Shown in pieces: positions 52,335-62,020 of a DNA stretch of 64,000 bases. The notes below the pieces were generated by a model. It saw nothing but the letters and a program-made list of their open reading frames with translations. It had not been told where the DNA came from and searched no databases. Position numbers and translations under genes: made by a program. The first letter of the stretch is position 1. The number at the start of each line of letters is the position of its first letter. The DNA comes from Betaproteobacteria bacterium (GTDB lineage Bacteria > Pseudomonadota > Gammaproteobacteria > Burkholderiales > Ga0077523), in contig JANXYG010000004.1 of NCBI GenBank assembly GCA_025350245.1, positions 1 through 64,000 of the forward strand, given 5' to 3'.

Positions 52335-53971
52335 CACATGTTGGGATAGTTCGGCCCGCCGCCGCCTTCGGGCACGACCCAGCGGATGTTCTGGGTCGGA
52401 TCCTTGATGTCGCAGGTCTTGCAGTGGACGCAGTTCTGCGCGTTGATCTGCAGCCGCGGTTCGGCGTTGGCGCCATCGCGGACGATCTCGTACACGCCGG
52501 CCGGACAGTAACGCTGTTCCGGCGCGTCGTAGCGGGCGAGATTGAACGCGATCGGCACCGACGCATCCTTCAAGGTGAGGTGGATGCGCTGGTCTTCTTC
52601 GTGATTGGTGTTGGACACGAACACCGATGAGAGCTTGTCGAAGCTGACCTTGCCATCGGGTTTGGGGTAGTCGATGCGCGGGCTCTGCGCCGCAAGCCTG
52701 AGTTGCTCGTGGTCGGCGTGGTGGTGCAGGGTCCAGGGAGCCTTGCCACGCAGGACGTAGGTGTCGAGGGCGGAATAGGCGATGCCGCCATACAGGCCCC
52801 AGCGAAACGCTGGGCGGATGTTGCGCACCGACGCGAGTTCGCTCCACAGCCAGGTGCGGCGCAGCCGCTCGGGATAGTCCGTGGCTTCGGCGGTGGCATC
52901 GGCGGCAACGAGGTGATCGACGCAGGCTTCGGCCGCGGTCATGCCGGATTTCATCGCGGTGTGCGTGCCCTTGATCTTGGGCACGTTGAGAAAGCCGGCC
53001 GTGTCGCCGATCAGCATGCCGCCCGGGAAGGTCAGTTTCGGAATCGATTGCAGTCCGCCCTCGGACAGGGCGCGCGCGCCATAGGAGATGCGACGTCCGC
53101 CTTCGAAGATCGGCCGCACCGAAGGGTGGGTCTTGAAGCGCTGCATCTCGTCGAACGGCGACAAGTGCGGGTTGGAATAGTCGAGCCCGATCACGAACCC
53201 GACCGATAGCTGGTTGTTCTCGAAGTGATACATCCACGACCCGCCGTAGGTGTCGGTGCTCATCGGCCAGCCGACGCTGTGGACCACCAGGCCGGCCTGG
53301 TGGCGTGCCGGGTCGATCTCCCACAGCTCCTTGATGCCGATGCCGTAAGTCTGCGGGTCGGCGCCCGCGCGCAAGTTGAAGCGATCGAACAGATCACGCG
53401 TGAGCGACCCGCGGCAGCCTTCGGCGAAGATGGTCTGGCGCGCGCGCAGTTCCATGCCGGACTGGAAGCGATCGGTAGGCGATCCGTCGCGACCGATGCC
53501 GAGATCGCCGGTGGCGACGCCGGTCACGGTGCTGGCGTCGTCGTAGAGCACTTCAGCGGCGGCGAATCCGGGATAGATCTCGACGCCCAGTGCCTCGGCT
53601 TGCGTGGCGAGCCAGCGGCAGAGATTGCCCAGGCTGATGATGTAGTTGCCGTGGTTGTGCATCTGCGGCGGCGTCGGCAGGCGCAGCGCGCGATTCCGGG
53701 TGAGAAACAGGAACCGGTCTTCGGTGACCGCGGTGATCAGCGGCGCGCCGCGTTCCTTCCAGTCCGGCAGCAATTCGTCGAGCGCGCGTGGCTCGATCAC
53801 GGCCCCTGACAGGATGTGCGCCCCGACCTCGGAGCCCTTCTCGATCACGCACACCGACAGATCGAGCCCGCGTTCGGCACACAACTGCCGGACGCGGATG
53901 GCACAGGCCAGACCGGACGGGCCGGCACCGACGATCACGATGTCGTACTCCATGAACTCACGCTCGGCCAC
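52334..53971 (-). CDS. electron transfer flavoprotein-ubiquinone oxidoreductase
   Basis: 545 residues, inner-membrane-associated FAD/[4Fe-4S] protein that passes electrons from ETF to ubiquinone. Seen: FAD motif DIVIVGAGPSGLACAIRVRQ, VIEKGSEVGAHILSGAVIEP, FAEGCRGSLTRDLFDRFNL, GGMLIGDTAGFLNVPKIKGT and the C-terminal iron-sulfur motif (RYCPAGVYE, NAQNCVHCKTCDIKDPTQNI). GTG 53971 has CCAGGAGATGAGC upstream; ATG 53953 is the alternative. It completes the electron path of the etfBA and acyl-CoA dehydrogenase genes at 33.7-37.2 kb. Confidence 0.95.
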   Translation of the reverse strand: MAEREFMEYDIVIVGAGPSGLACAIRVRQLCAERGLDLSVCVIEKGSEVGAHILSGAVIEPRALDELLPDWKERGAPLITAVTEDRFLFLTRNRALRLPTPPQMHNHGNYIISLGNLCRWLATQAEALGVEIYPGFAAAEVLYDDASTVTGVATGDLGIGRDGSPTDRFQSGMELRARQTIFAEGCRGSLTRDLFDRFNLRAGADPQTYGIGIKELWEIDPARHQAGLVVHSVGWPMSTDTYGGSWMYHFENNQLSVGFVIGLDYSNPHLSPFDEMQRFKTHPSVRPIFEGGRRISYGARALSEGGLQSIPKLTFPGGMLIGDTAGFLNVPKIKGTHTAMKSGMTAAEACVDHLVAADATAEATDYPERLRRTWLWSELASVRNIRPAFRWGLYGGIAYSALDTYVLRGKAPWTLHHHADHEQLRLAAQSPRIDYPKPDGKVSFDKLSSVFVSNTNHEEDQRIHLTLKDASVPIAFNLARYDAPEQRYCPAGVYEIVRDGANAEPRLQINAQNCVHCKTCDIKDPTQNIRWVVPEGGGGPNYPNM

Positions 53972-54091
53972 TGCTCATCTCCTGGATCGGGGTGACGGGA
54001 CGACGGTTCCGCGGCGGCACCGCCCGTTGCATGGTGCAATATCGCCATTGACCGATGATAAACGACACTCTCCCTCAACCTCCAACCGGCG

Positions 54092-54511
54092 ATGCCGGAA
54101 CCGACCATGACCGCACGACTGCTTCACACCGAACACATGCGCCTGCGCTGGGGCGAGATCGACGTCCTGCGCCATCTCAACAACGTCGCCTACTTCCGCT
54201 ATTTCGAGGAGGCGCGCATCGCCTGGTTCGCGACGCTGGGCGCGCACTACGAGACCGATGCCGAAGGCGCCCTGCTGGGCACCATCGGCTGCCGGTTCAT
54301 CAAGCCGGTGCTCTATCCCGCCGAGGTCACGGTGCAGTTGCACGCCGGGCGGATCGGCAATTCCAGTTTCACCGTCACGCACCGGCTGCTGATGCGCGAC
54401 GATCCGGCCACGGTCTACGCCGAGGGCGAAGCGGTGCTGGTGTGGGTCGATCTGGCGAGCGGCAGGTCGCTGGCGGTGCCCGACAGCATCCGCCGCGCCC
54501 TTCAGGGCTGA
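54092..54511 (+). CDS. 4-hydroxybenzoyl-CoA thioesterase-family (YbgC/FadM-like) thioesterase
   Basis: 139 residues, hot-dog fold. Motif RWGEIDVLRHLNNVAYFRYF with the catalytic Asp and H-x-N-N-x-x-Y-x-x-Y/F, EEARIAWFATLGAHYE and CRFIKPVLYPAEVTVQLHAG. It hydrolyses acyl-CoA esters. ATG 54092 or 54107 (five residues shorter) could be used. Its 3' end overlaps the convergent SDR gene by ten bases. Confidence 0.87.
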   Translation: MPEPTMTARLLHTEHMRLRWGEIDVLRHLNNVAYFRYFEEARIAWFATLGAHYETDAEGALLGTIGCRFIKPVLYPAEVTVQLHAGRIGNSSFTVTHRLLMRDDPATVYAEGEAVLVWVDLASGRSLAVPDSIRRALQG

Positions 54512-55254
54512 CAGTCGAGCACGGTCCCGCTGATGCCGCGGCTGTCCGGCCCGATGAGGAAGCAATAGCCCGGCAGGATTGCTGCTGGTGCCGGTAGTGC
54601 CTTCGGTGACTGGCCGGGGTGGGTGAAGGCGCGCGCCGGCGAACCCACGGGCCCGGGCACGATCGTGTTCACCCGGAGCCCGGGCCACTGCGTCCATTCC
54701 TCGGCCTGCGATCGCATCGCGGCGATCAGGGCCGCCTTCGGCGCGACCAGCCCCGACCAATAGGCGCCGGGCACGGCGCAGTGCGAGTCCCCGGTGTAGA
54801 TCACCGAGGCATCGGGCGCCGCCTTGAGCAGGCCTGCAGCGGCGCGAGTGAGCAAGAGCGGCGCGAGAAAGTTCACCTTGAGCAGGCGCTGCCACGCGCC
54901 TTCGGACAGAGCGTCGGCAGCCATCAGTTTCTCGAGATGGATCGCGCTGTGCAGGATACCGTCGAGGCGGCCGAAACTCTCGGCAATGCTGGCGGCGAAA
55001 GCGCCGTAGTCGGTTTCGGTGGCGGTGGCGAAATCCAGGTGCACGCGCGCCGGCTCGGGGGCGCCGGCAGCGACGATGGCATCGTAGGTTTCGGCGGTGC
55101 GGGTCTCGTCTCTGCCGTGCACGATCACGGTCGCGCCGAGACCGGCGAATGCCAGCGCGGCGGCCCGGCCGATGCCGCGGCTCGCGCCGGTCACCAGGAT
55201 TACCCGCTCGCGCAGCAGGCCGGGGGCCGGGCGGTAGTCGGTCGGGATGGTCAA
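54502..55254 (-). CDS. SDR-family protein, YciK-like, lacking the catalytic Tyr
   Basis: 250 residues. Cofactor motif VILVTGASRGIGRAAALAFA, LDGILHSAIHLEKLMAADAL, and in the active-site region DSHCAVPGAYWSGLVAPKAA. YciK relatives have AYWGAYAxSK there, so the Tyr of YxxxK is Leu here (L-V-A-P-K). Later VNTIVPGPVGSPARAFT. Start is TTG 55254 overlapping the hpnE stop by four bases (TTGA), so translation is coupled to hpnE. The substitution suggests a non-catalytic or altered role. The 3' end overlaps the convergent thioesterase by ten bases. Confidence 0.75.
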   Translation of the reverse strand: MTIPTDYRPAPGLLRERVILVTGASRGIGRAAALAFAGLGATVIVHGRDETRTAETYDAIVAAGAPEPARVHLDFATATETDYGAFAASIAESFGRLDGILHSAIHLEKLMAADALSEGAWQRLLKVNFLAPLLLTRAAAGLLKAAPDASVIYTGDSHCAVPGAYWSGLVAPKAALIAAMRSQAEEWTQWPGLRVNTIVPGPVGSPARAFTHPGQSPKALPAPAAILPGYCFLIGPDSRGISGTVLDCQP

Positions 55255-56546
55255 TGGCTCTCCAGGATCGAGCGCGCGCACGCGAGGCCGCTGCGAACCG
55301 CGGCTTCGAGTGTCGCCGGGTAGTCGCTCTCGACATAGTCGCCGGCCAGGAGCAGCCCGGCAACCGGTGTGCGTGATGCCGGACGGCGCAGGCCGGGTGC
55401 GCACACGAACGTGGCCCGCTTCTCGGTGATCAGCCGGTGCCAGCCGAAGCGTGGCAGCGGGCCGAGCAGCGATCCGAGCTGGGTGTGGATGGCCTCGGCG
55501 AGTGCGAGCGGTGAGGTCCGGTCCACGTCGGTGGCGCTGCTGGTCACCGCGCCGAGCAATCCCGGTTGGTGGCACAACGCACCGCGATCGAACACCCATT
55601 GCCCGGGGCCGTCGGTGAGGCCGAGCATCGGAAACGGCAGTCGTACCTGCGGCGGATACTGAAGATAGACCGAGGCGATCGGCGCGAAGCGCAGTGCCCG
55701 AACCATTTCGATCGCCGGCCGCAGCGCGGGCAGACCGCTGACCAGGGGCTCCAGGCGGGGCGCATCGACGGCACACACCACGGCGTCGAATGCCGCGCTG
55801 TCGTCCGTATCCACAATGCGCAGGCCTTCCGCGCCGGCGTCGATGCGCAGCGCGGTGCGGCCGGTATGGATCGTGCCGCCCCGGGCGATCACATGGCGTG
55901 CGGCCGGCTCGGGAAAGAGCGCGGAGAGGTCGACGCGAGGCAGCACCAGGTCGCTGGCGCCGGCAGGGCCGTCGAGACCGTCGCGCAGGACGTTGAGAAA
56001 CACCTGCGCGTCTGCCTCGGCGGCCGGCGTGTTGAGGGCCGCTACGCACAGCGGATGCCACAGGAACTCGCGGTTGACGGCGGTCTGGGAAGCTTGCTCG
56101 AGCAGTGTGGCGACGCTGCAAGGGGTGCGGGTGCGATAGCGGGCGCGACGCATCTTCGCCATGAAGAGGGCGGCGTTGAGGCGGTCATGCCACGACAGTC
56201 CGCGCGCCGATGCGAGCCCCGCGAGCAGATGCAAGGGCGCCGGCCAGGGGGGGCAGCGTAGCCTGAACCGGTTGCCGATCTCGAGGGTGAGCGGCAGGCG
56301 CCGATACGAGGCCGGCCCTGCGCCGAAGCGGTCGATCAGCCGCAGCGTCTCGCTGTAGGCGCCGAGCAGGATGTGCAGGCCGTTGTCGACGGTGCCGGTG
56401 TCCGTGTCGACGCGGCGGGCACGTCCGCCCAGCACCTTGCCGGCCTCATACATGGTCACCGCGACCCCGGCTTCGGCGAGCGTGACCGCCGTCGCCATCC
56501 CGGCCCAGCCGCCCCCCACGATGCCGACGCGGATGCCGTGTTTCAT
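55251..56546 (-). CDS. hpnE: hydroxysqualene dehydroxylase
   Basis: 431 residues, FAD-dependent amine-oxidase-like protein that reduces hydroxysqualene to squalene, the last step of the bacterial HpnC/D/E squalene route. Seen: dinucleotide motif VGIVGGGWAGMATAVTLAEA, YEAGKVLGGRARRVDTDTGT, DNGLHILLGAYSETLRLIDR, FLWHPLCVAALNTPAAEADA and the C-terminal LLLAGDYVESDYPATLEAAV (FAD-binding GD). Gene order hpnC-hpnD-hpnE is on the minus strand. Squalene could feed hopanoid or carotenoid synthesis; a squalene-hopene cyclase is not in the window. Confidence 0.93.
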   Translation of the reverse strand: MKHGIRVGIVGGGWAGMATAVTLAEAGVAVTMYEAGKVLGGRARRVDTDTGTVDNGLHILLGAYSETLRLIDRFGAGPASYRRLPLTLEIGNRFRLRCPPWPAPLHLLAGLASARGLSWHDRLNAALFMAKMRRARYRTRTPCSVATLLEQASQTAVNREFLWHPLCVAALNTPAAEADAQVFLNVLRDGLDGPAGASDLVLPRVDLSALFPEPAARHVIARGGTIHTGRTALRIDAGAEGLRIVDTDDSAAFDAVVCAVDAPRLEPLVSGLPALRPAIEMVRALRFAPIASVYLQYPPQVRLPFPMLGLTDGPGQWVFDRGALCHQPGLLGAVTSSATDVDRTSPLALAEAIHTQLGSLLGPLPRFGWHRLITEKRATFVCAPGLRRPASRTPVAGLLLAGDYVESDYPATLEAAVRSGLACARSILESH

Positions 56547-56634
56547 CGGTTGTGCGCCGAGTAAGCGGATGGTGCCGATGCAATCGGTCGTTCAGTCAGC
56601 ATCGGCTTGCAAGCGGAGGCGCGGGGTCGCGAGC

Positions 56635-57483
56635 TCAATTGGCGACCCAGCAATTGGCGACCCAGGTTTTCCAGGCGATCCAGAGCTTGCGCAGCGGCGT
56701 GAGGGCCACGCGGCGGTTCATCACCGCGGTGCCTTCGGCTTCGACTTCGTCGAGCAGTTGCCGGTAGATCGCGCCCATGATCAGCCCCGCTCGTTGCGCC
56801 TTGCGATCGCCTGCGGGCAGAGCGGCGAAGGCCGCGGTGTAATAGCTGCGGGCGCGCTGTGCCTGGGATCGCAGCAGGCGGGATACCGCATCGGTTTCAC
56901 GATACCGGATGATGTCGTCGACCGATACGTCGTGGCTGGCGAGTTCGTCGAGCGGCAGGTAAATGCGATTGCGCCTGGCGTCTTCGCCGACATCGCGCAG
57001 GATGTTGGTCAGCTGCAATGCGAGCCCGAGGTTGCGCGCGTATTCGCGGGTCGCGCCGTCGCGATAGCCGAAGATTTCCGCCGACAGCAGGCCGACCACG
57101 CCCGCGACGCGATGGCAGTAGGTTTCGAGCGTCGCGAAATCGGGATACCGGTTCCAGTCGAGGTCCATCTGCATGCCGTCGATGATCGCGTCGAAGTGTT
57201 CACGCGGCAGGTTGAACGTCGCGATGACCGGTTGCAGGGCTCGCGCCACCGGGTGCCCGGGATGCCCGGCGAAGGTGGCCGCGATCTCTCCCCGCCACCA
57301 GGCGAGTTTCTGTCGTGCGATCGCGGGGTCGGCGATCTCGTCCACGACGTCGTCCACCTCGCGGCAGAAGGCATACAGCGCCATGATCGCGCGGCGGCGC
57401 GGCGGCGGCAGGAACAGGAAGCTGTAGTAGAAGCTCGACCCGCTCTTCGCGACCCGCTCCTGGCAATACTGGTCCGGATTCAT
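56635..57483 (-). CDS. hpnD: presqualene diphosphate synthase
   Basis: 282 residues, trans-isoprenyl diphosphate synthase fold. Two Asp-rich motifs: FCREVDDVVDEIADP (first) and ALQLTNILRDVGEDARRNRI with YLPLDELASHDVSVDDIIRY (second). It joins two farnesyl diphosphates to presqualene diphosphate. ATG 57483 is preferred; GTG 57489 would add two residues. 25 bases after hpnC, 88 before hpnE. Confidence 0.93.
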   Translation of the reverse strand: MNPDQYCQERVAKSGSSFYYSFLFLPPPRRRAIMALYAFCREVDDVVDEIADPAIARQKLAWWRGEIAATFAGHPGHPVARALQPVIATFNLPREHFDAIIDGMQMDLDWNRYPDFATLETYCHRVAGVVGLLSAEIFGYRDGATREYARNLGLALQLTNILRDVGEDARRNRIYLPLDELASHDVSVDDIIRYRETDAVSRLLRSQAQRARSYYTAAFAALPAGDRKAQRAGLIMGAIYRQLLDEVEAEGTAVMNRRVALTPLRKLWIAWKTWVANCWVAN

Positions 57484-57508
57484 CGGCACTTGGTGACCGG
57501 TGCCCCGC

Positions 57509-58321
57509 TCAAAGCCGCGCGACGGCGCGCACGATCACGCGCGCCCAGTCGCTCTTGCCCAGCACCGGCCGGTGGCGAAACACGTCGCCCTCGACCGCAG
57601 CCAGCTTGTCGAGGATGCGGCGCCCGCCGGCGATGACCATGCGCAGTTCCATGCCGATGCGGCCACGCAGGTCGGCGGCCAGCGGCGCGCCGGCACTCAT
57701 GCGGGCTCGCGCGCGATCGATCTGAAACTGCATGAAGGCCCGCCATTGCGGGTTGGCGTCGCCGGTGGCGATCGTGGTTTCCGAGACCGCATGCTGCCGC
57801 ATTTCGTCGAGCGGAAGATAGATCCGGCCTTTTCGATAGTCGATCGCGACGTCCTGCAGGAAGTTGATGATCTGGAGACTGGAACAGATCAGATCGGAAC
57901 GGACCAGGCTGCGCTCGTCGGTGCGGCCGTACAGGTGCAGCAACAGGCGGCCGATCGGGTGCGCGGAGCGCCGACAATAGTCGAGCAACTCGTCGTAGTT
58001 CGCGTAGCGGGTGCGGGTGACGTCCTGACGGAAGGCGTCCAGCAGGTCGCGCAGCAGCGGAACGGGCAGGGCATGGTCACGCACGGCTGTAGCCAGGGGC
58101 AGGCAGTGCGGCAGCGTCGGTGCCAGGCCCTGTTCAATGCGATCGAGTTCGCCGAAGCGGCGGTCGAGATCGGCCAGTCGCTGCCGGGCCGACGCATCGC
58201 CTTCATCGGCGATATCGTCCGCTTCCCGGGCGAAAGCGTAGATCGCGAGTACCGGGCGCCGCAGGCGGCGCGGCAGCAGGATCGATGCGACTGGAAAATT
58301 CTCGTAGTGTGCGACGCCCAT
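57509..58321 (-). CDS. hpnC: hydroxysqualene synthase
   Basis: 270 residues, same fold as HpnD. Asp-rich motifs FAREADDIADEGDASARQRL and SLQIINFLQDVAIDYRKGRI with YLPLDEMRQHAVSETTIATG, and YCRRSAHPIGRLLLHLYGRT. It converts presqualene diphosphate to hydroxysqualene. First gene of the hpnCDE operon; ATG 58321 begins MGVAHYENFPVASILLPRRL. The tRNA-Leu gene lies 106 bases upstream in the opposite direction. Confidence 0.92.
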   Translation of the reverse strand: MGVAHYENFPVASILLPRRLRRPVLAIYAFAREADDIADEGDASARQRLADLDRRFGELDRIEQGLAPTLPHCLPLATAVRDHALPVPLLRDLLDAFRQDVTRTRYANYDELLDYCRRSAHPIGRLLLHLYGRTDERSLVRSDLICSSLQIINFLQDVAIDYRKGRIYLPLDEMRQHAVSETTIATGDANPQWRAFMQFQIDRARARMSAGAPLAADLRGRIGMELRMVIAGGRRILDKLAAVEGDVFRHRPVLGKSDWARVIVRAVARL

Positions 58322-58427
58322 GCGCGTGAGCCAGAGTCCGGAAAGTCTCGTTGGATCAATCTGTTGCGTTGACCGCGACGGCGTTGCGGATGCGGTGCGG
58401 CGGCGATTGTACTAAACTCGGCAGTTC

Positions 58428-58512
58428 GCGAGAGTGGCGGAATTGGCAGACGCACTGGATTTAGGTTCCAGCGCCGCAAGGTTTGGGGGTTCGAGTCCCC
58501 CCTCTCGCACCA
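58428..58512 (+). tRNA. tRNA-Leu (anticodon TAG)
   Basis: 85 nucleotides. Acceptor arm GCGAGAG pairs with CTCTCGC (58502-58508), followed by A and an encoded CCA (58510-58512). The anticodon stem CTGGA/TCCAG encloses loop TTTAGGT with anticodon TAG at 58462-58464, reading CTN Leu codons. A long variable arm (GCGCCGCAAGGT...) and the T-arm GGGGGTTCGAGTCCCCC are present, as expected of a class II leucine tRNA. It precedes tig, the usual order in betaproteobacteria. Confidence 0.97.
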
Positions 58513-58607
58513 GCGACCCTGGCCAGCCGTCTCGCGGGGCAACCCGACGCGGCGTGCCGGGGTCCTGGCAGCCTGTTTTCGCGAATCGACCTGGAAGGCC
58601 TTCCCTG

Positions 58608-59915
58608 ATGCAAGCTAGTCTTGAAACTCTCAGCAGTCTCGAACGCCGCCTCAAGGTGGCCGTGCCGATGGACCAGATCGACACCGAAGTCGGCAACCGC
58701 CTCAAGCGCTTGCAGCGCACGGCCAAGCTGCACGGCTTTCGCCCGGGCAAGGTGCCGCTCAAAGTGGTCGAGCAGCAATACGGCCCGCAGGTGCGCCAGG
58801 AAGTGCTGGGCGACACGGTGGAACGCACCTTCACCGAAGCGGTGCGCGAAAAGAATCTGCGCGTGGCCGGTTCGCCCCGGATCGAGGCGACGCCGCTCGC
58901 CGATGCGGCTGGCGAATTCGCCTTCACCGCCACGTTCGAGATCTTTCCCGATATCGTCCTCGGTGATATCGCCGGAGTCACGATCGAACGCGCGCAGGTC
59001 GATGTTGCCGACGCCGAAGTCGACAAGACACTCGAGGTGCTGCGCAAGCAGCGCACCGAATACATCGGCGTGACGCGCGCAGTGATGGCCGGCGACGCGG
59101 CCGACATCGACTACCGTGGCACCGTCGACGGCGTTGTTTTCGAGGGTGGCGAAGCCAAGGGGCAGGCCGTGGTGCTGGGCGAAGGCAAGCTGCTGCGCGA
59201 CTTCGAGGCCGGTATCATCGGGCTGTCCGTCGGCGAGACGAAATCCTTTGAAGTGACTTTTCCCGCGGACTATCATGGGGCGGAGGTGGCGGGCAAGGTC
59301 GCTGTTTTCGTGGTCACCATGAACAGCGTCCGGGAGGCTCGACTGCCACCGCTCGATGCCGCTTTCGCGCGGAGTCTCGGCATCGTCGATGGTGATCTGG
59401 ACAAGATGCGCGAAGATATCCGGTCGAATCTCGGCCGCGAAGTGAAACGTCGGGTGCAGGCCCGCACCAAGGATCTCGTGCTCAAGGCGCTGCTCGAGGT
59501 GTCGCGGCTGGATGTGCCCAGGGCCTTGATCGACATGGAAGCGGAACGTCTGATGGCGGGAATGGCCGAAAGCCTGAAGCAACGGGGCATGAGTGGACCA
59601 GCCGCGAACATGCCGCGCGAGGCGTTCGACGAGGAGGCGACGCGCAGGGTCACCATCGGCCTGATTCTCGCCGAGTTGGTGAAGACGCAAGGCATCAAGG
59701 CGCAGCCGGAGCAGGTGAAGGCGATGATCGAAGACTATGCGCAGAGCTACGAGCGGCCCGAGGAAGTGATTCGGTGGTATTACCAGTCGGCCGACCGTGT
59801 GCGTGAAGTCGAAAGCGTGGTGATCGAGAACAATGTCGTCGAGTGGGTGCTGGGCAACGCCAGGGTGGTCGACACGCCGATGCCGTTCGACGACCTGATG
59901 GGAGGTGCGAAATGA
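58608..59915 (+). CDS. tig: trigger factor
   Basis: Ribosome-associated chaperone and prolyl isomerase. 435 residues: ribosome-binding domain with the signature [24 protein letters not shown]-like PPIase domain (~155-240; [40 protein letters not shown]) and the C-terminal chaperone arms ([14 protein letters not shown] helix, [20 protein letters not shown]). ATG 58608 lies 95 bases after the tRNA. Stop overlaps clpP by four bases. Confidence 0.96.
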   Translation: MQASLETLSSLERRLKVAVPMDQIDTEVGNRLKRLQRTAKLHGFRPGKVPLKVVEQQYGPQVRQEVLGDTVERTFTEAVREKNLRVAGSPRIEATPLADAAGEFAFTATFEIFPDIVLGDIAGVTIERAQVDVADAEVDKTLEVLRKQRTEYIGVTRAVMAGDAADIDYRGTVDGVVFEGGEAKGQAVVLGEGKLLRDFEAGIIGLSVGETKSFEVTFPADYHGAEVAGKVAVFVVTMNSVREARLPPLDAAFARSLGIVDGDLDKMREDIRSNLGREVKRRVQARTKDLVLKALLEVSRLDVPRALIDMEAERLMAGMAESLKQRGMSGPAANMPREAFDEEATRRVTIGLILAELVKTQGIKAQPEQVKAMIEDYAQSYERPEEVIRWYYQSADRVREVESVVIENNVVEWVLGNARVVDTPMPFDDLMGGAK

Positions 59916-60556
59916 ACCGGCGCAGCATGACCGACGAATGGGTCGGCGATCTGGAGCCGCGCGGTCTCGGGCTCATCCCGATGGTGATCGAGCAAAGCGG
60001 CCGGGGCGAGCGCGCCTACGATATCTACTCCCGCCTGCTCAAGGAGCGCGTCGTGTTTCTGGTCGGGCCGGTCACGGAAATTACTGCGAACCTGATCGTG
60101 GCTCAACTTTTGTTCCTCGAGTCCGAAAACCCGGACAAGGACATTTCCTTCTACATCAACTCGCCGGGCGGCTCGGTTTCGGCGGGCATGGCCATCTACG
60201 ACACCATGCAGTTCGTCAAGCCCGACGTATCGACCTTATGCGTAGGCCAGGCTGCCAGCATGGGCGCCTTCCTGCTCACGGCGGGCGCCAAGGGCAAGCG
60301 CTTCATCCTGCCGAATTCCCGGGTGATGATTCACCAGCCGCTGGGCGGCTATCAGGGGCAGGCATCGGACATCGAGATCCATGCCCGCGAAATCCTGTAC
60401 CTGCGCAGTCGCCTCAACGAACTCATGGCAAAGCACACCGGCCGCGACGTCGCACTGATCGAAAAGGAAACCGATCGCGACAACTTCATGAGCGCCGACG
60501 AATCCGTGGTCTACGGATTGGTCGACAAGGTACTCACGAGTCGCGCCGATACCTGA
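59912..60556 (+). CDS. clpP: ATP-dependent Clp protease proteolytic subunit
   Basis: 214 residues. Catalytic Ser in [20 protein letters not shown], His in [20 protein letters not shown], and Asp in the [20 protein letters not shown] region. N-terminal [20 protein letters not shown] is the processing/hydrophobic-loop region. It forms the tetradecameric barrel served by ClpX. ATG 59912 overlaps the tig stop (ATGA). Confidence 0.97.
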   Translation: MNRRSMTDEWVGDLEPRGLGLIPMVIEQSGRGERAYDIYSRLLKERVVFLVGPVTEITANLIVAQLLFLESENPDKDISFYINSPGGSVSAGMAIYDTMQFVKPDVSTLCVGQAASMGAFLLTAGAKGKRFILPNSRVMIHQPLGGYQGQASDIEIHAREILYLRSRLNELMAKHTGRDVALIEKETDRDNFMSADESVVYGLVDKVLTSRADT

Positions 60557-60618
60557 TGTCGCAACCGGCCGCGATGTCGCTGGTCGGCACAACCCCCTAG
60601 CGCGGGAGACTGCATCAC

Positions 60619-61884
<1,266 letters not shown>

Positions 61885-61911
61885 AGAATCCCGCAATCGC
61901 GACGACGGGTC

Positions 61912-61963
61912 TCGCAGGGTGGCCCTGCGACGGGTCGTAAACGGCGTTTTTCTTGAAAACGCC
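61912..61963 (+). terminator. two adjacent hairpins downstream of clpX
   Basis: First hairpin: perfect 8-bp stem TCGCAGGG/CCCTGCGA with loop TGG (61912-61930). Second: GGCGTTTT/AAAACGCC with loop TCTTG (61943-61963). They lie about 28 bases after the clpX stop and could terminate or attenuate clpX transcription. The second hairpin overlaps the -35 of the predicted sigma-32 promoter. Confidence 0.6.
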
Positions 61964-61979
61964 CGTAACCACCCCACCT
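61952..61979 (+). promoter_or_regulatory. sigma-32-type heat-shock promoter for lon
   Basis: -35 CTTGAAA (61952-61958) and -10 CCCCACCT (61972-61979) separated by 13 bases, against the sigma-32 consensus CTTGAAA-N13/14-CCCCATNT. Only one mismatch in the -10 and none in the -35. It lies 41 bases before the lon ATG, consistent with heat-shock control of Lon known in Escherichia coli. Confidence 0.75.
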
Positions 61980-62020
61980 CCTCAATTACTGTCTTCCGAA
62001 TAACTTCCCAGGTGACCCCA

